The notes beneath the pieces are model-generated. The model was not told the origin of the DNA, ran no database searches, and saw only the letters and a list, made by a program, of their open reading frames with translations. Shown piece after piece: positions 8,530 through 17,394 of a stretch of DNA of 64,000 nt. Origin of the DNA: Psychroflexus planctonicus (GTDB taxonomy: Bacteria > Bacteroidota > Bacteroidia > Flavobacteriales > Flavobacteriaceae). The stretch is taken from the NCBI RefSeq assembly GCF_014640195.1, contig NZ_BMGM01000010.1, forward strand, positions 1 through 64,000, in the 5' to 3' direction. The position numbers and the translations under genes are program-made. Position 1 is the stretch's first letter, and each line of letters starts with the position of its first letter.

Positions 8530-11500
8530 TTACTTCTTAAGTATTTTATGCGAATATTCATTTCCATTTGCATCTAACACTTTAAGTAAATAAGCTCCTT
8601 GGTTTAGATTAAAGTTATTAATTTGCATTCTTCCTGAACCATCTACTTCAAGGGTTTTACTGTAAACTTGTTTACCTAGCATATCAAATATTTGAATGCT
8701 TGTTTTCTGATTTGCAACATTTGGTATAACAACATTTAAAGTACTTTCTACAGGATTAGGGTATACTTGTAAAGTGTTCTTTTCTACAACTTCCGTATTT
8801 AAAGTTTCATTCTCAAATACTATTGAAAACCGATTAAAAGCTACTGAGGCATTTACACTGCTATTTACTGTGAAGTAAACTTCATTTTGACCTGCATCTA
8901 ATACATGTAACTCATCGGTATAATTATCTTTTAAAAATACATTAGTATTTGCATCAAAACCTTCCAAGTCTAAAGTAAATACATAATCTGTCATACGGTA
9001 TTTATTCACAAATAAAGGCAAGACTTCTCCTTCTTGTGGTAGATTTCTTTTTTCGTAAGAACTTAGATCTCCAGCTATAAAGCGAGCTAGATTTTCATCT
9101 GCATTTTCCATTTTAGGTGCATCTTCAACTTCAAAAGCATTGTTGTAATATTCAGAAAATTTGATAATGATTGCATCTCTAGAAGTACTTCCTGAATTAT
9201 ACGAATTTTGATCGAACAATTTAATAAGCATCTGCTGGCTCGAAGCTGGCTGACTAAATATGGTGGTTTGATCTTCTTGTATTCGCTTATCAGATTCATT
9301 AAAAACAATTGATGGCTGTCCGTTGCCATCTGCAAAAAAGTAAATTCCTTGGTAAGCTTGCAAATATTTATTTGCATCGCTATCAGGATTGGAACTTTGG
9401 TCTTCTAAATTTGGTTCATTTAAATCTATATTGGTAAATGCGCCTCGACCACCTAAAAATCCATCGTTTTCAACTCCTCCTAATTTTGGATCCCAAACCT
9501 GCACAAACGAGCGTATATTTGATGAATTGGCTAGTACCAATTCTAAGTCTACAATAGCTTGAAATGGATTTCCTATAAAAATCACATCATCAAAGTTTTG
9601 CCCAAATCCAGCATCATTAAAAGTAACAGGACCTCTCTCGATGAGGCCAGTTCCTCTTAATATCGTATTACTTGATGCAGATGCATTAAATTGAATATCT
9701 ACATCCCGAGAACCACGAATCATAATTCGATAAGGTTTTCCAGCTTCTAAAGTATTTACGTCTGTATTATCTATAGGTGACCAAGTACCTGTAGAATTAT
9801 CAAACTCAAATAAGGATGGATTTCCAGAAGGTTGCCAATCAAACCCGTTTAAGCCATCGTTTGTTGGGGTTTCATTTTCTACACCCAAACCAGTAATATG
9901 TGTACCATAACCAGGAACAGGATTATCATTCCAAGCACTTGCATCTTCTTGCCAATATTCTCGTATAGGACCCGTTGTGTTTACGCTTGAAGTAACAAAA
10001 CGGAAAGCACGACGACCTGGAAAACATTGTTGTGTAGTAACATCTCCAACAACTCTTGCTCCTGATGCTAATTCATCTATCATGGCTGTTTTTGGATTTG
10101 TTCCTGAAAAATCACAGAAAAATGTAGCTCTTCCGTTTGACACAAAATCTCCTACTTCAACATTCAAAGAACTAGTTATTATAATGTCGTCTTGGAGTGT
10201 TAATCCTGAAGAATTGTCAAGTTCGATATTTGTAAAAGTACCTGCATAAGTTCCATCACCAAATATGTTTTGAGCAACAGCACCATCAAATACAACAACA
10301 CCATCTCCTTCAAAATCTCCGTTGTTGGTCAGATCTCCTTTGATATTTACTGTATTGCCGTTGTTTATACTCACTGTGTAAGTAGGGTCAACTTCTAGAT
10401 TATTTATGGCTTGATTAGTGCTAACTGTAGAGTTAGCACGGATTATAGCATTATTATCTAAGGTCGGCACGATGTCAAAATTCCAGTTTGAAGCCGTAGA
10501 CCAGTCTCCTGCAACATCTTGAATAAAATCACAACCTCTAACCACCGTATCATCAGTTACTGATGAAAGATTTGTACCATCATAACCAGCGGCAATAACT
10601 AAACCGTCTGAATCTACACTTGGTGTACCTAACCCAAAGACGCCATCGTCTCCACCATCAGCAGTATTACTCTCGTAATATTCATTAGCATCGCTACAAC
10701 CATCTCCATCCGAATCTAAATCTAGATTATCAGGTATACCATCACCGTCCGTATCAACTGTATAATTTAAAGTTCCGGATGCATTAGTAGGACCAACTAT
10801 TGATTGACCAATAACGATTGTATTATTTGAAGTCCAAGTAACATTATCAACACCTAATTCTGGGTACATAGGCTCTAATGGTGATGTTGCAGAACGTCTA
10901 CCAAAAAAGCTAACATTACCGTTGCCATCAATAATAACACGAACGACAGGCTCTGCTGTAAATGTCCAAACACTTGCAATCCCACATTCTTCATAACGAC
11001 AATCATCAGAAAGAAAACGCATAAAATTAGAATCTACTGGTACAGCACTTGTAGAATATTCAAATTCTGGATCGGATGGGTTTAAACTTTGGCCATTAAA
11101 AGTTAAGTTAAATGAATTGTCGAGACTAGTAAAATCTAAAACTAATTGCCCACCGTCAGTACCAATATTAGGTATATTATCAAATGTAAAGCTATCCCCT
11201 TCAGATATGTTAAATGTATCATTAGCTACTTCATCTGTATCTAAAATACCATCATTATCATCATCAAGGTCGTCTACATCTAAAACACCATCACCATCGG
11301 TGTCCACTTGAGGTGCAACAAATATAGAAGTATTATTATTACTTAAATCTGGATCTCTTAAATCACCATCAATGGTAGCTGAGTAAACATGATCGCCAGT
11401 GGCATTTACCGTAGCGACAACTTCAAGCGTTTCACTATCGCCGAAGTCTAAATCACCAAGTGTCCATAAACCCGTACCAGAATCATAAGACCCAACACTC

Positions 11501-13152
11501 GGGCTGGCACTCACAAAGCTATAACCATCAGGTAAAAGTGCATCAATATCAACACCAGTTGTATTAGATGTCCCTAAATTTTCAGCTGTAAATGTAAAGG
11601 TAACATTATCATCTGGGTCAGGCGTAGTGTTACTCACTGATGAAGAAATTTCTAAATTAGACTCGCCAACTGAAAACCCAATATAAAAGCCATCACCTGC
11701 AGGATCAGTTGTGTTTGTAGACCAATTACCAGCGCCATCACCGCGTAAATAAGTTCTTAAAGTTAAACTCGTTAAGCCTTCACCATTTAAGCGAACAGAA
11801 CCCGAGCCAGCCGTTGCACCTGTTGCGCCAGGACTAGCGTCGGAGTGATTAATTTGATTACCAACTACTTCAAAGGGTACTGTTCCGGATAAGCGATCAA
11901 GTGTTACGCTAGTATTGGTATTCACTACGTCAAATTCTACTGAAAAATTAGTACCGCCTGCTGAACCTCCTAAACCTGCAATATGAAGAATAGGATTATC
12001 AACAGGGCGATCAAAGTTGATTTCAATATCATACATTTGTTCACGACTTGATGTCGCTACGACACCATTTAAAGTTGATGATATGGCTTGTAATTCAACA
12101 CCTTGATTTTGAGTTACATCAATTCCTGAACCAGAAACCGAATTATAAGATGTGAAATATGCATTTATACCGCCACCAATGATATTCATATTTTCAAATA
12201 CAGGGTTGGCAGCATTAGCATAACCAAAAGCACCTGTTGCAGAAGCAGCAAATCCAGAGAAATTATATTGATGATTAGTCAGTGTAAAATCAACATTTAA
12301 TTCCGGTGTATAAGTTGAAAACGTATTAGCCGCTGGGTTATCTTGGTTATTTCTAAACCGGATTGAAGTTGACTGTATTGGGCCATTACCAGTTGGATTA
12401 CCATCGCCTTGGGCAAATTCTAGAGCGCCATCTTGCCCGCTATTTGTTAATTGAGTATAAGAGATTACTATACGTCCATTACCACCAGCTCCACCATCGG
12501 GAGAGCCACCAAAAGAAACTCTTCTTGAGCCACCGCCACCGCCACCAGGAGCTTGACCAGCACTACCACTTCCAGACCCAGAAGTAAGACCATTACCTCC
12601 GATACCGCCTCCGGCAGGAGCTGAAGCCCCAGTTGATCCAATTGCATTATTACCATTTGAAGAAGTTCCAGCCGATGAACCGCCACCACCTGAATTATCT
12701 GATGATTCACTTGCTCCATTACCTCCGCTGAAACGAACTGCGCCTATACCTGATGAAGCTAATCCACCAGAACCCCCAGGAGATGAATTATCACCTACTG
12801 AACTACCACCGACTGCGCGCACAAAAACACTTGAATTTGTGCTAGCTTCTGAAGTTCCTCCAGAAGCCGTACTTGTTGAGCCAGCACCAACGGTATAGCT
12901 GATTATTTGACCTGGAGAAACGCTAATTGTTTGGCGAGAATAAGCGCCGCCGCCGCCGCCGCCAGATGCTTCAGTTCCACAACAGCTTGCATCACCTCCA
13001 CGGCCACCGCCGCCCCAGGTTTCTACTGTAATTTCTGAAACACCTGAAGGTACCGTAAAAGTTCCTGTGCCTGGTGTTGTAATGGTTTCTACTTCTTGTG
13101 CGTATCCTAAAGACACCATAAGCATGATTACAACTAATACTAAACGTTTCAT
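8530..13152 (-). CDS. Large T9SS type A secreted protein: Gly-rich, DUF11, Ca-binding repeats and shared module
   Basis: A 1540-residue exported protein. Order: signal peptide 1-18 ending GYAQ; a very glycine-rich region ~45-235; a beta-rich region ~235-500; a DUF11-like repeat ~500-610; thrombospondin type 3-like calcium loops (DTDGDGVLDVDDLDDDNDG) ~614-640 and again ~796-824; a module ~910-1450 shared with 13451-15616 and 39291-42095; and a C-terminal type A sorting domain from ~1457 (YPNPVESTLNV... to the end HKILKK). The architecture suggests a surface-attached or released adhesin-like protein moved across the outer membrane by T9SS. The glycine-rich stretch is GC-richer than its surroundings. 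The exact function is unknown. Confidence 0.9.
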   Translation of the reverse strand: MKRLVLVVIMLMVSLGYAQEVETITTPGTGTFTVPSGVSEITVETWGGGGRGGDASCCGTEASGGGGGGAYSRQTISVSPGQIISYTVGAGSTSTASGGTSEASTNSSVFVRAVGGSSVGDNSSPGGSGGLASSGIGAVRFSGGNGASESSDNSGGGGSSAGTSSNGNNAIGSTGASAPAGGGIGGNGLTSGSGSGSAGQAPGGGGGGSRRVSFGGSPDGGAGGNGRIVISYTQLTNSGQDGALEFAQGDGNPTGNGPIQSTSIRFRNNQDNPAANTFSTYTPELNVDFTLTNHQYNFSGFAASATGAFGYANAANPVFENMNIIGGGINAYFTSYNSVSGSGIDVTQNQGVELQAISSTLNGVVATSSREQMYDIEINFDRPVDNPILHIAGLGGSAGGTNFSVEFDVVNTNTSVTLDRLSGTVPFEVVGNQINHSDASPGATGATAGSGSVRLNGEGLTSLTLRTYLRGDGAGNWSTNTTDPAGDGFYIGFSVGESNLEISSSVSNTTPDPDDNVTFTFTAENLGTSNTTGVDIDALLPDGYSFVSASPSVGSYDSGTGLWTLGDLDFGDSETLEVVATVNATGDHVYSATIDGDLRDPDLSNNNTSIFVAPQVDTDGDGVLDVDDLDDDNDGILDTDEVANDTFNISEGDSFTFDNIPNIGTDGGQLVLDFTSLDNSFNLTFNGQSLNPSDPEFEYSTSAVPVDSNFMRFLSDDCRYEECGIASVWTFTAEPVVRVIIDGNGNVSFFGRRSATSPLEPMYPELGVDNVTWTSNNTIVIGQSIVGPTNASGTLNYTVDTDGDGIPDNLDLDSDGDGCSDANEYYESNTADGGDDGVFGLGTPSVDSDGLVIAAGYDGTNLSSVTDDTVVRGCDFIQDVAGDWSTASNWNFDIVPTLDNNAIIRANSTVSTNQAINNLEVDPTYTVSINNGNTVNIKGDLTNNGDFEGDGVVVFDGAVAQNIFGDGTYAGTFTNIELDNSSGLTLQDDIIITSSLNVEVGDFVSNGRATFFCDFSGTNPKTAMIDELASGARVVGDVTTQQCFPGRRAFRFVTSSVNTTGPIREYWQEDASAWNDNPVPGYGTHITGLGVENETPTNDGLNGFDWQPSGNPSLFEFDNSTGTWSPIDNTDVNTLEAGKPYRIMIRGSRDVDIQFNASASSNTILRGTGLIERGPVTFNDAGFGQNFDDVIFIGNPFQAIVDLELVLANSSNIRSFVQVWDPKLGGVENDGFLGGRGAFTNIDLNEPNLEDQSSNPDSDANKYLQAYQGIYFFADGNGQPSIVFNESDKRIQEDQTTIFSQPASSQQMLIKLFDQNSYNSGSTSRDAIIIKFSEYYNNAFEVEDAPKMENADENLARFIAGDLSSYEKRNLPQEGEVLPLFVNKYRMTDYVFTLDLEGFDANTNVFLKDNYTDELHVLDAGQNEVYFTVNSSVNASVAFNRFSIVFENETLNTEVVEKNTLQVYPNPVESTLNVVIPNVANQKTSIQIFDMLGKQVYSKTLEVDGSGRMQINNFNLNQGAYLLKVLDANGNEYSHKILKK

Positions 13153-13176
13153 AATGAATTATAAAAATATTATTTA

Positions 13177-13184
13177 CAAAACTA
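13177..13184 (-). promoter_or_regulatory. -7 box upstream of the 1540-residue T9SS gene
   Basis: The minus strand reads TAGTTTTG (TAnnTTTG), 24 nt upstream of the ATG at 13152. No TTG is seen at the -33 distance. Direct repeats lie further upstream (13229-13260). Confidence 0.5.
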
Positions 13185-13228
13185 ATATTAATTATCATGA
13201 TTAAAACAGATTAGCTGTAAGTGTTTTT

Positions 13229-13260
13229 CTACAATTTTAATTATCTACAATTTTGATTAT
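13229..13260. repeat. Tandem 16-bp direct repeat upstream of a T9SS gene
   Basis: CTACAATTTTAATTAT (13229-13244) is followed at once by CTACAATTTTGATTAT (13245-13260), then by a weaker third unit beginning CTTCAA. The CTAC half resembles the dyad half-sites upstream of the neighbouring paralogues, so it may be a regulator site. The rest of 13185-13450 is AT-rich and holds no gene that I can see. Confidence 0.55.
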
Positions 13261-13450
13261 CTTCAACTTACATTAAAATATCAATACAAAGAAGTATCAT
13301 AAATTAGGTTTATTTTGTATTAAAAAGATTAAATGAATGATAAATAATAAAAGCATCTTATGTATAGATACGTATAGATTTTGTAGACCTAAAGCCAAAA
13401 TAAATTTTTATTGTAACCGGCATTATTCAAAACTTATTTCGCCAAAAAAA

Positions 13451-15616
13451 TTAACTTTTTATAAACTTAACCGTAGTATTTAATTTTTGCTGATCTTTAA
13501 CTTTAAGAAAATAAACTCCACTATTCAAGTTTAAATTTTCAATTTTTAATGAGCTTGAATTTTGATTTTCGTAAATCTTCGCATTTACTTTTCTTCCTTG
13601 CACATCAAATATTTCAACTGAAATATCACCATTTAAATTTTGCGGAAGTTCTACATATAGGTAATCTGATTGTACTGGATTTGGGTACAGAGTAATTGCA
13701 TTTTCATCTTCAAAAGTGGATGTGTTTAAAGTAATTTGTTCGAAGCTTAATGAAAAACGATTGTAAGCTCTAGATGCATTGGAAGCATCAACTGAAAAAT
13801 TCACTAAATTAATTCCTTCGTCTAAATCATGAGTGATGCCTGTGTAGTAATCAACCAATTTCATTTCTACATCTTCAAATTCAGGCACATTCAATTTTAC
13901 GGTGTAATCATCACAAGAAAATTGATTTATAAATAAACCTAAGTTTTCATCTGCCACAGGATAGGCTCTATTTTCTACAACTAGTAAATCTCCATTATGA
14001 AATCTTGCAAAATTTTCGTCTACATTATCCATTTTAGGAGCATCTCTGTAGTCTATTCCGTTGTATCCATCATCTGTAAAGTGAATTACAAATGCATCTG
14101 AAGATGTGCTGTTTGCATTAAATGCTTCTTGTGTATACAATTGAACTTGCAATGTTTTGTTTTCGTTTTCTTCAACAGAAAAAGTTTGCAAAGTTGTTTG
14201 GTTTATTGCTTTGTGTTCTTCTTTAAATTGAAGACTTACCGCTCCGTTATTTTTAGTTTGGAAAACCACTGCTTGATAAGGCTGTAGAAAACCATCGAAT
14301 TCTGAATCAGAATTCGAATCTACTCCACTTGAAAGATTGTAGGTTATCCACGCACCTCTTCCACCTGGCTGACCTGGCTCTGGAACACCGCCTAACCATG
14401 GGTCCCAAATCATTACAATTTCAGAGATATTTGTAGCATCTTGGTAAACTTGATGTAAATCTACTACTGCTTGATAAGGGTTGGCAATAAATGCATAATG
14501 ATTTGCATAAGGTGAAAATTGATTAGAGAAATCTTGCGTACCTACACTCATGCTTCCATAAGTACTTAATTTAGTAGGAGAAGGCGCCGCATAAGAAGAA
14601 GTAATATCTGTTGTACGATCTCCTCTTACCATTAATCTATACGCATCTCCAGACTGAAGTATGTTGAGGTTTGTATTGTCTATTGGACTCCAAAATTGAT
14701 TGTCTTTACTCCAAACAAACATTGATGAATTTCCTGAAGGATTCCAATCAAAACCATCTGTAGTATCATAGGTTGGGCTCATACTAGAAAAACCTAATCC
14801 AGTAATGTGAACTCCATATCCAGGAACTGGATCATGACTGTAAGCAGTTGCTCCTTCTTGCCAGTTGGTATGAATGCTTCCGGTTGTATTTACAGGAGAA
14901 CCTACAAATCTCCAAGCTCTTCTTGCTTCAAAACATTGCTCTACGTCTACATCTCCAATAATTTCGGAGGTTGCAGGCACCTGATCAATTTGTGCAGTTT
15001 GAATTGATGAAGTGTTAAATTCACACGCAAAAGTTAAGCTTGCTGCCGAAACATTCAAATCACCTGCATCTATTTTAAGTAATTTGGTAATTTTTAAATT
15101 ATTAGTAATGCTTAATTGGCTTGGGTTGTTTAAACCTAACTCCCATAATAAATTATCTTTTATACTTGAAGCATCAAAATTTTGTTGACTTGCACCAGAA
15201 AATAAAATTTTTGAATTTGATGCGGAAGCAACAATCTTACCTCCGTTTGTTTCAATATCGTCATCGTTAATAGTTAGTGTAAAACCATTCAAATTTAATT
15301 CTGAATCTACACTTAAAAGTAATCCTGCTACTTCTAAATCTCCTGTTAAGGTAACAGTTGTAGCAGAAGCCACTTGAATGTACTGAGTTGAATTTGGTGT
15401 AAAACCATTTTCTCCATCATAACCATACCATAAATCATAGGTTAGTTCTTCAGCATTTAATGCTGAAATGATCTCTGCGTTTGCTAGTTCTAAAGCCTTG
15501 TTTTCATTTACAAGTGATGAAACTTTGCTGTTTGCCAATAAGTTTGCGCTACAAACAAACATTAAAATACTTGAAAACACAAGTGTAAAAAACTGATTTG
15601 TGTAATTTGCTTTCAT
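13451..15616 (-). CDS. T9SS type A secreted protein, shared-module family
   Basis: A 721-residue exported protein with an N-terminal signal peptide (~1-29, hydrophobic FFTLVFSSILMFVCSANLLA). A short repetitive beta-rich N-terminal part is followed by the module shared with 8530-13152 and 39291-42095. Landmarks are QCFEARRAWRF at ~228, VPGYGVHITGLGF, GFDWNPSGNSSMFVW, DAPKMDNVDENFARF and YNRFSLSFE. The type A sorting domain starts at ~640 (ITLYPNPVQSD) and ends VKFIKS. No enzymatic motif is recognised. The promoter has two 16-bp dyads and is very similar to that of the adjacent shorter paralogue, which suggests local duplication. Confidence 0.88.
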   Translation of the reverse strand: MKANYTNQFFTLVFSSILMFVCSANLLANSKVSSLVNENKALELANAEIISALNAEELTYDLWYGYDGENGFTPNSTQYIQVASATTVTLTGDLEVAGLLLSVDSELNLNGFTLTINDDDIETNGGKIVASASNSKILFSGASQQNFDASSIKDNLLWELGLNNPSQLSITNNLKITKLLKIDAGDLNVSAASLTFACEFNTSSIQTAQIDQVPATSEIIGDVDVEQCFEARRAWRFVGSPVNTTGSIHTNWQEGATAYSHDPVPGYGVHITGLGFSSMSPTYDTTDGFDWNPSGNSSMFVWSKDNQFWSPIDNTNLNILQSGDAYRLMVRGDRTTDITSSYAAPSPTKLSTYGSMSVGTQDFSNQFSPYANHYAFIANPYQAVVDLHQVYQDATNISEIVMIWDPWLGGVPEPGQPGGRGAWITYNLSSGVDSNSDSEFDGFLQPYQAVVFQTKNNGAVSLQFKEEHKAINQTTLQTFSVEENENKTLQVQLYTQEAFNANSTSSDAFVIHFTDDGYNGIDYRDAPKMDNVDENFARFHNGDLLVVENRAYPVADENLGLFINQFSCDDYTVKLNVPEFEDVEMKLVDYYTGITHDLDEGINLVNFSVDASNASRAYNRFSLSFEQITLNTSTFEDENAITLYPNPVQSDYLYVELPQNLNGDISVEIFDVQGRKVNAKIYENQNSSSLKIENLNLNSGVYFLKVKDQQKLNTTVKFIKS

Positions 15617-15643
15617 GGCTTTTAAATTTTGATTACCTTTTAA

Positions 15644-15691
15644 GTAGTATTTGTTCTACAAATTTAGATGAAACAGTAGTATAAATTCTAC
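15644..15691 (-). promoter_or_regulatory. Promoter with paired 16-bp dyads (candidate operators)
   Basis: Dyad A GTAGTATTTGTTCTAC (15644-15659) and dyad B GTAGTATAAATTCTAC (15676-15691) are exactly 32 bp apart. Between them, on the minus strand, lies the -7 box TAAATTTG (15659-15666), sharing one base with dyad A. Dyad B covers the place where a -33 TTG would be; no TTG is present. The same layout recurs at 16839-16886. Confidence 0.7.
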
Positions 15692-15826
15692 TTTATTGTA
15701 GAATATTTTTAAATTTTAACACTTTCACACCAATGAATTCTTTGTATTCAAGACTTAGTAAGTGTTTTGCTAACAGACACATGGGGATATTTCACAAAAA
15801 AAACTCCAATAAAAGTTCGTCTAATT

Positions 15827-15861
15827 AAAAAAACCGTCTTGTAGAATTTACAAGACGGTTT
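15827..15861 (-). terminator. Rho-independent terminator after the 308-residue T9SS gene
   Basis: On the minus strand a strong hairpin AACCGTCTTGTA-AATTC-TACAAGACGGTT is followed by a T-run (the A-run at 15827-15833). It lies 25 nt past the stop codon at 15886 and separates this gene from the paralogue at 13451-15616. Confidence 0.9.
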
Positions 15862-15885
15862 TGAAATTAAAAATGTGCGTGGGTT

Positions 15886-16812
15886 CTATGACTTAATAAA
15901 CTTCTTAGTTACATTCAAATTATGTTTACCTTGAATTTTGAAATAATATACCCCTTGGGTTAGATTTAAATTGTCAACTTTAATGGTATTTGATGTTTGG
16001 TTTTTGAAAACTTGAGTCTTCACTTTTCTTCCTTGCGCATTAAATATTTCTACAAGTACATCTGCGTTTGAATTGCTTGGCACTTCAACATAAAAATAAT
16101 TGCTTTTCACTGGGTTTGGATACAGACTAACTTTTGCTTTGTTTGCATAGTTTACAGTACTTAGCGTAATTGGTTCAAATACTAGAGAAAAACGGTTGTA
16201 AGCTTGTGATGCGTTAGAATTATCTAAGACAAAATTAACTGTACTTTCTCCAGTTGGCAAATCATGACTTACATTGGTATAATTGTCTACAAGTTTCAAT
16301 TTTACATCTTCAAATTCTGGCAAAATAAATTTCAGAACATAATTAGTTGTAGAAAATTGATTCATAAACAATTGTAAATTTTCATCTGCTTCAGGAAAAG
16401 CTCTGTTTTCTAACACCAAAAGTTCTCCATCTTGAATCCGCGCTAGATTTTCATCAACGTTATTCATTTTAGGAGCATCTCTATCGTCTAAACCATTAAA
16501 GCCATTTATTGTAAAGCGAATTTCAATTGCATCTGAAGATGTGCTACCTGCGTTGTATGAATCTTCTCTATATAAAAGTACATTCATTTTTTTTGTATCT
16601 TCTAATGTTGGTTCTTGAATTTGATCTACTGCAAGGGCTTGCCAATTTGCTTCGCTTTGCTCTTCGAGATTAAATATTTCATTTTCTAAAGTAACATTGT
16701 AGTTATAATCTTCCGTTGCTAGGTGGTTTGCCTTTGCAGTAGTAAAGCCGATAAGCATTGTCAGGCTTAGGAACACTAAAGAAAAAATCTGGTTTCTGTT
16801 TATAGTTTTCAT
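15886..16812 (-). CDS. Short T9SS type A protein, shortened member of the shared-module family
   Basis: A 308-residue exported protein. The ATG at 16810-16812 is chosen over an upstream TTG at 16821. It has a signal peptide (~1-27, hydrophobic core FSLVFLSLTMLIGFTTA), a ~50-residue linker, then only the last third of the shared module (YNAGSTSSDAIEIRF, RDAPKMNNVDENLARI, YNRFSLVFE) and a type A sorting domain (VSLYPNPVKSN... KKFIKS). Compared with 13451-15616 the N-terminal domain and the first two thirds of the module are missing, yet the frame is clean and it has its own promoter and terminator. It therefore looks like a working short version, not a pseudogene. Function unknown. Confidence 0.85.
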   Translation of the reverse strand: MKTINRNQIFSLVFLSLTMLIGFTTAKANHLATEDYNYNVTLENEIFNLEEQSEANWQALAVDQIQEPTLEDTKKMNVLLYREDSYNAGSTSSDAIEIRFTINGFNGLDDRDAPKMNNVDENLARIQDGELLVLENRAFPEADENLQLFMNQFSTTNYVLKFILPEFEDVKLKLVDNYTNVSHDLPTGESTVNFVLDNSNASQAYNRFSLVFEPITLSTVNYANKAKVSLYPNPVKSNYFYVEVPSNSNADVLVEIFNAQGRKVKTQVFKNQTSNTIKVDNLNLTQGVYYFKIQGKHNLNVTKKFIKS

Positions 16813-16838
16813 GACGTACAATTTTAAATTAATAACAA

Positions 16839-16886
16839 GTAGTATTTATTCTACAAATCTAAGACGAATTGTAGTACTTGTTCTAC
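16839..16886 (-). promoter_or_regulatory. Promoter with paired 16-bp dyads (candidate operators)
   Basis: GTAGTATTTATTCTAC (16839-16854) and GTAGTACTTGTTCTAC (16871-16886) are again 32 bp apart, with the minus-strand -7 box TAGATTTG (16854-16861) between them and no -33 TTG. This is the same architecture as 15644-15691. Transcription should begin inside the promoter-proximal dyad, near 16848. Confidence 0.7.
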
Positions 16887-17109
16887 TTACGAATATGATT
16901 CTTATCAGGTTTTACTTTATAAAAAGAAAATGCAATTCAATATTGATATTAAAACAGATTGAACGCTCTAGAAGATTGGATTTTACTTGAGGAAAAGTGA
17001 TTAAAAAGTTATAATTTAATCTCAGCTTGAGAGCGGTTGGAAATTTTATTTAATGGAAAGTGACAATTAAAACAAATTTATTTATCTAAAATAATGTATC
17101 AGCTTCATC

Positions 17110-17194
17110 CCTTCCATTGATGGAAGGTTAGAGATGGGTGTAAAATAACATACTAAAACACCCTTTGCCTTTCGGCATTTCCCTTATAGGGAAA
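17110..17194. repeat. MITE-like palindromic intergenic repeat
   Basis: An 85-nt structured element: hairpin CTTCCA-TTGA-TGGAAG (17111-17126), GGGTGT (17136-17141) facing ACACCC (17158-17163), a small GCC-TTTC-GGC hairpin, and terminal hairpin TTTCCCT-TAT-AGGGAAA (17178-17194). A related copy of its left part lies at 58444-58473. It carries no gene. The rest of 16887-17537 has no convincing coding sequence. Confidence 0.6.
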
Positions 17195-17394
17195 AAATTT
17201 CAATCAAACTTATTCATTAATGGTAAAGCCATTTTTGATAGTAGCTGAAAACAGACAAATTACATAAAGAGGTAATTGATAGTGATTTTTTGATAAAAAA
17301 ATCGTGTCGAAAACCAATTCATATCCAAAAATTCTTATTCCTGATACTCCCGATACTTTGGAATCACTCATTTAAAACGTGAAATTTATTCGAA

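Noticed and set aside
12460-13050. Glycine-rich, GC-richer stretch as foreign DNA or assembly error
   Set aside because: It is an uninterrupted part of one reading frame, and glycine codons alone raise the GC content; no flanking repeats or frame shifts are seen.
13217-13232. GTAAGTGTTTTTCTAC as a full member of the 16-bp dyad set
   Set aside because: It differs at three of the conserved left-arm positions and lies too far from the -7 box; kept only as a note with the direct repeats.
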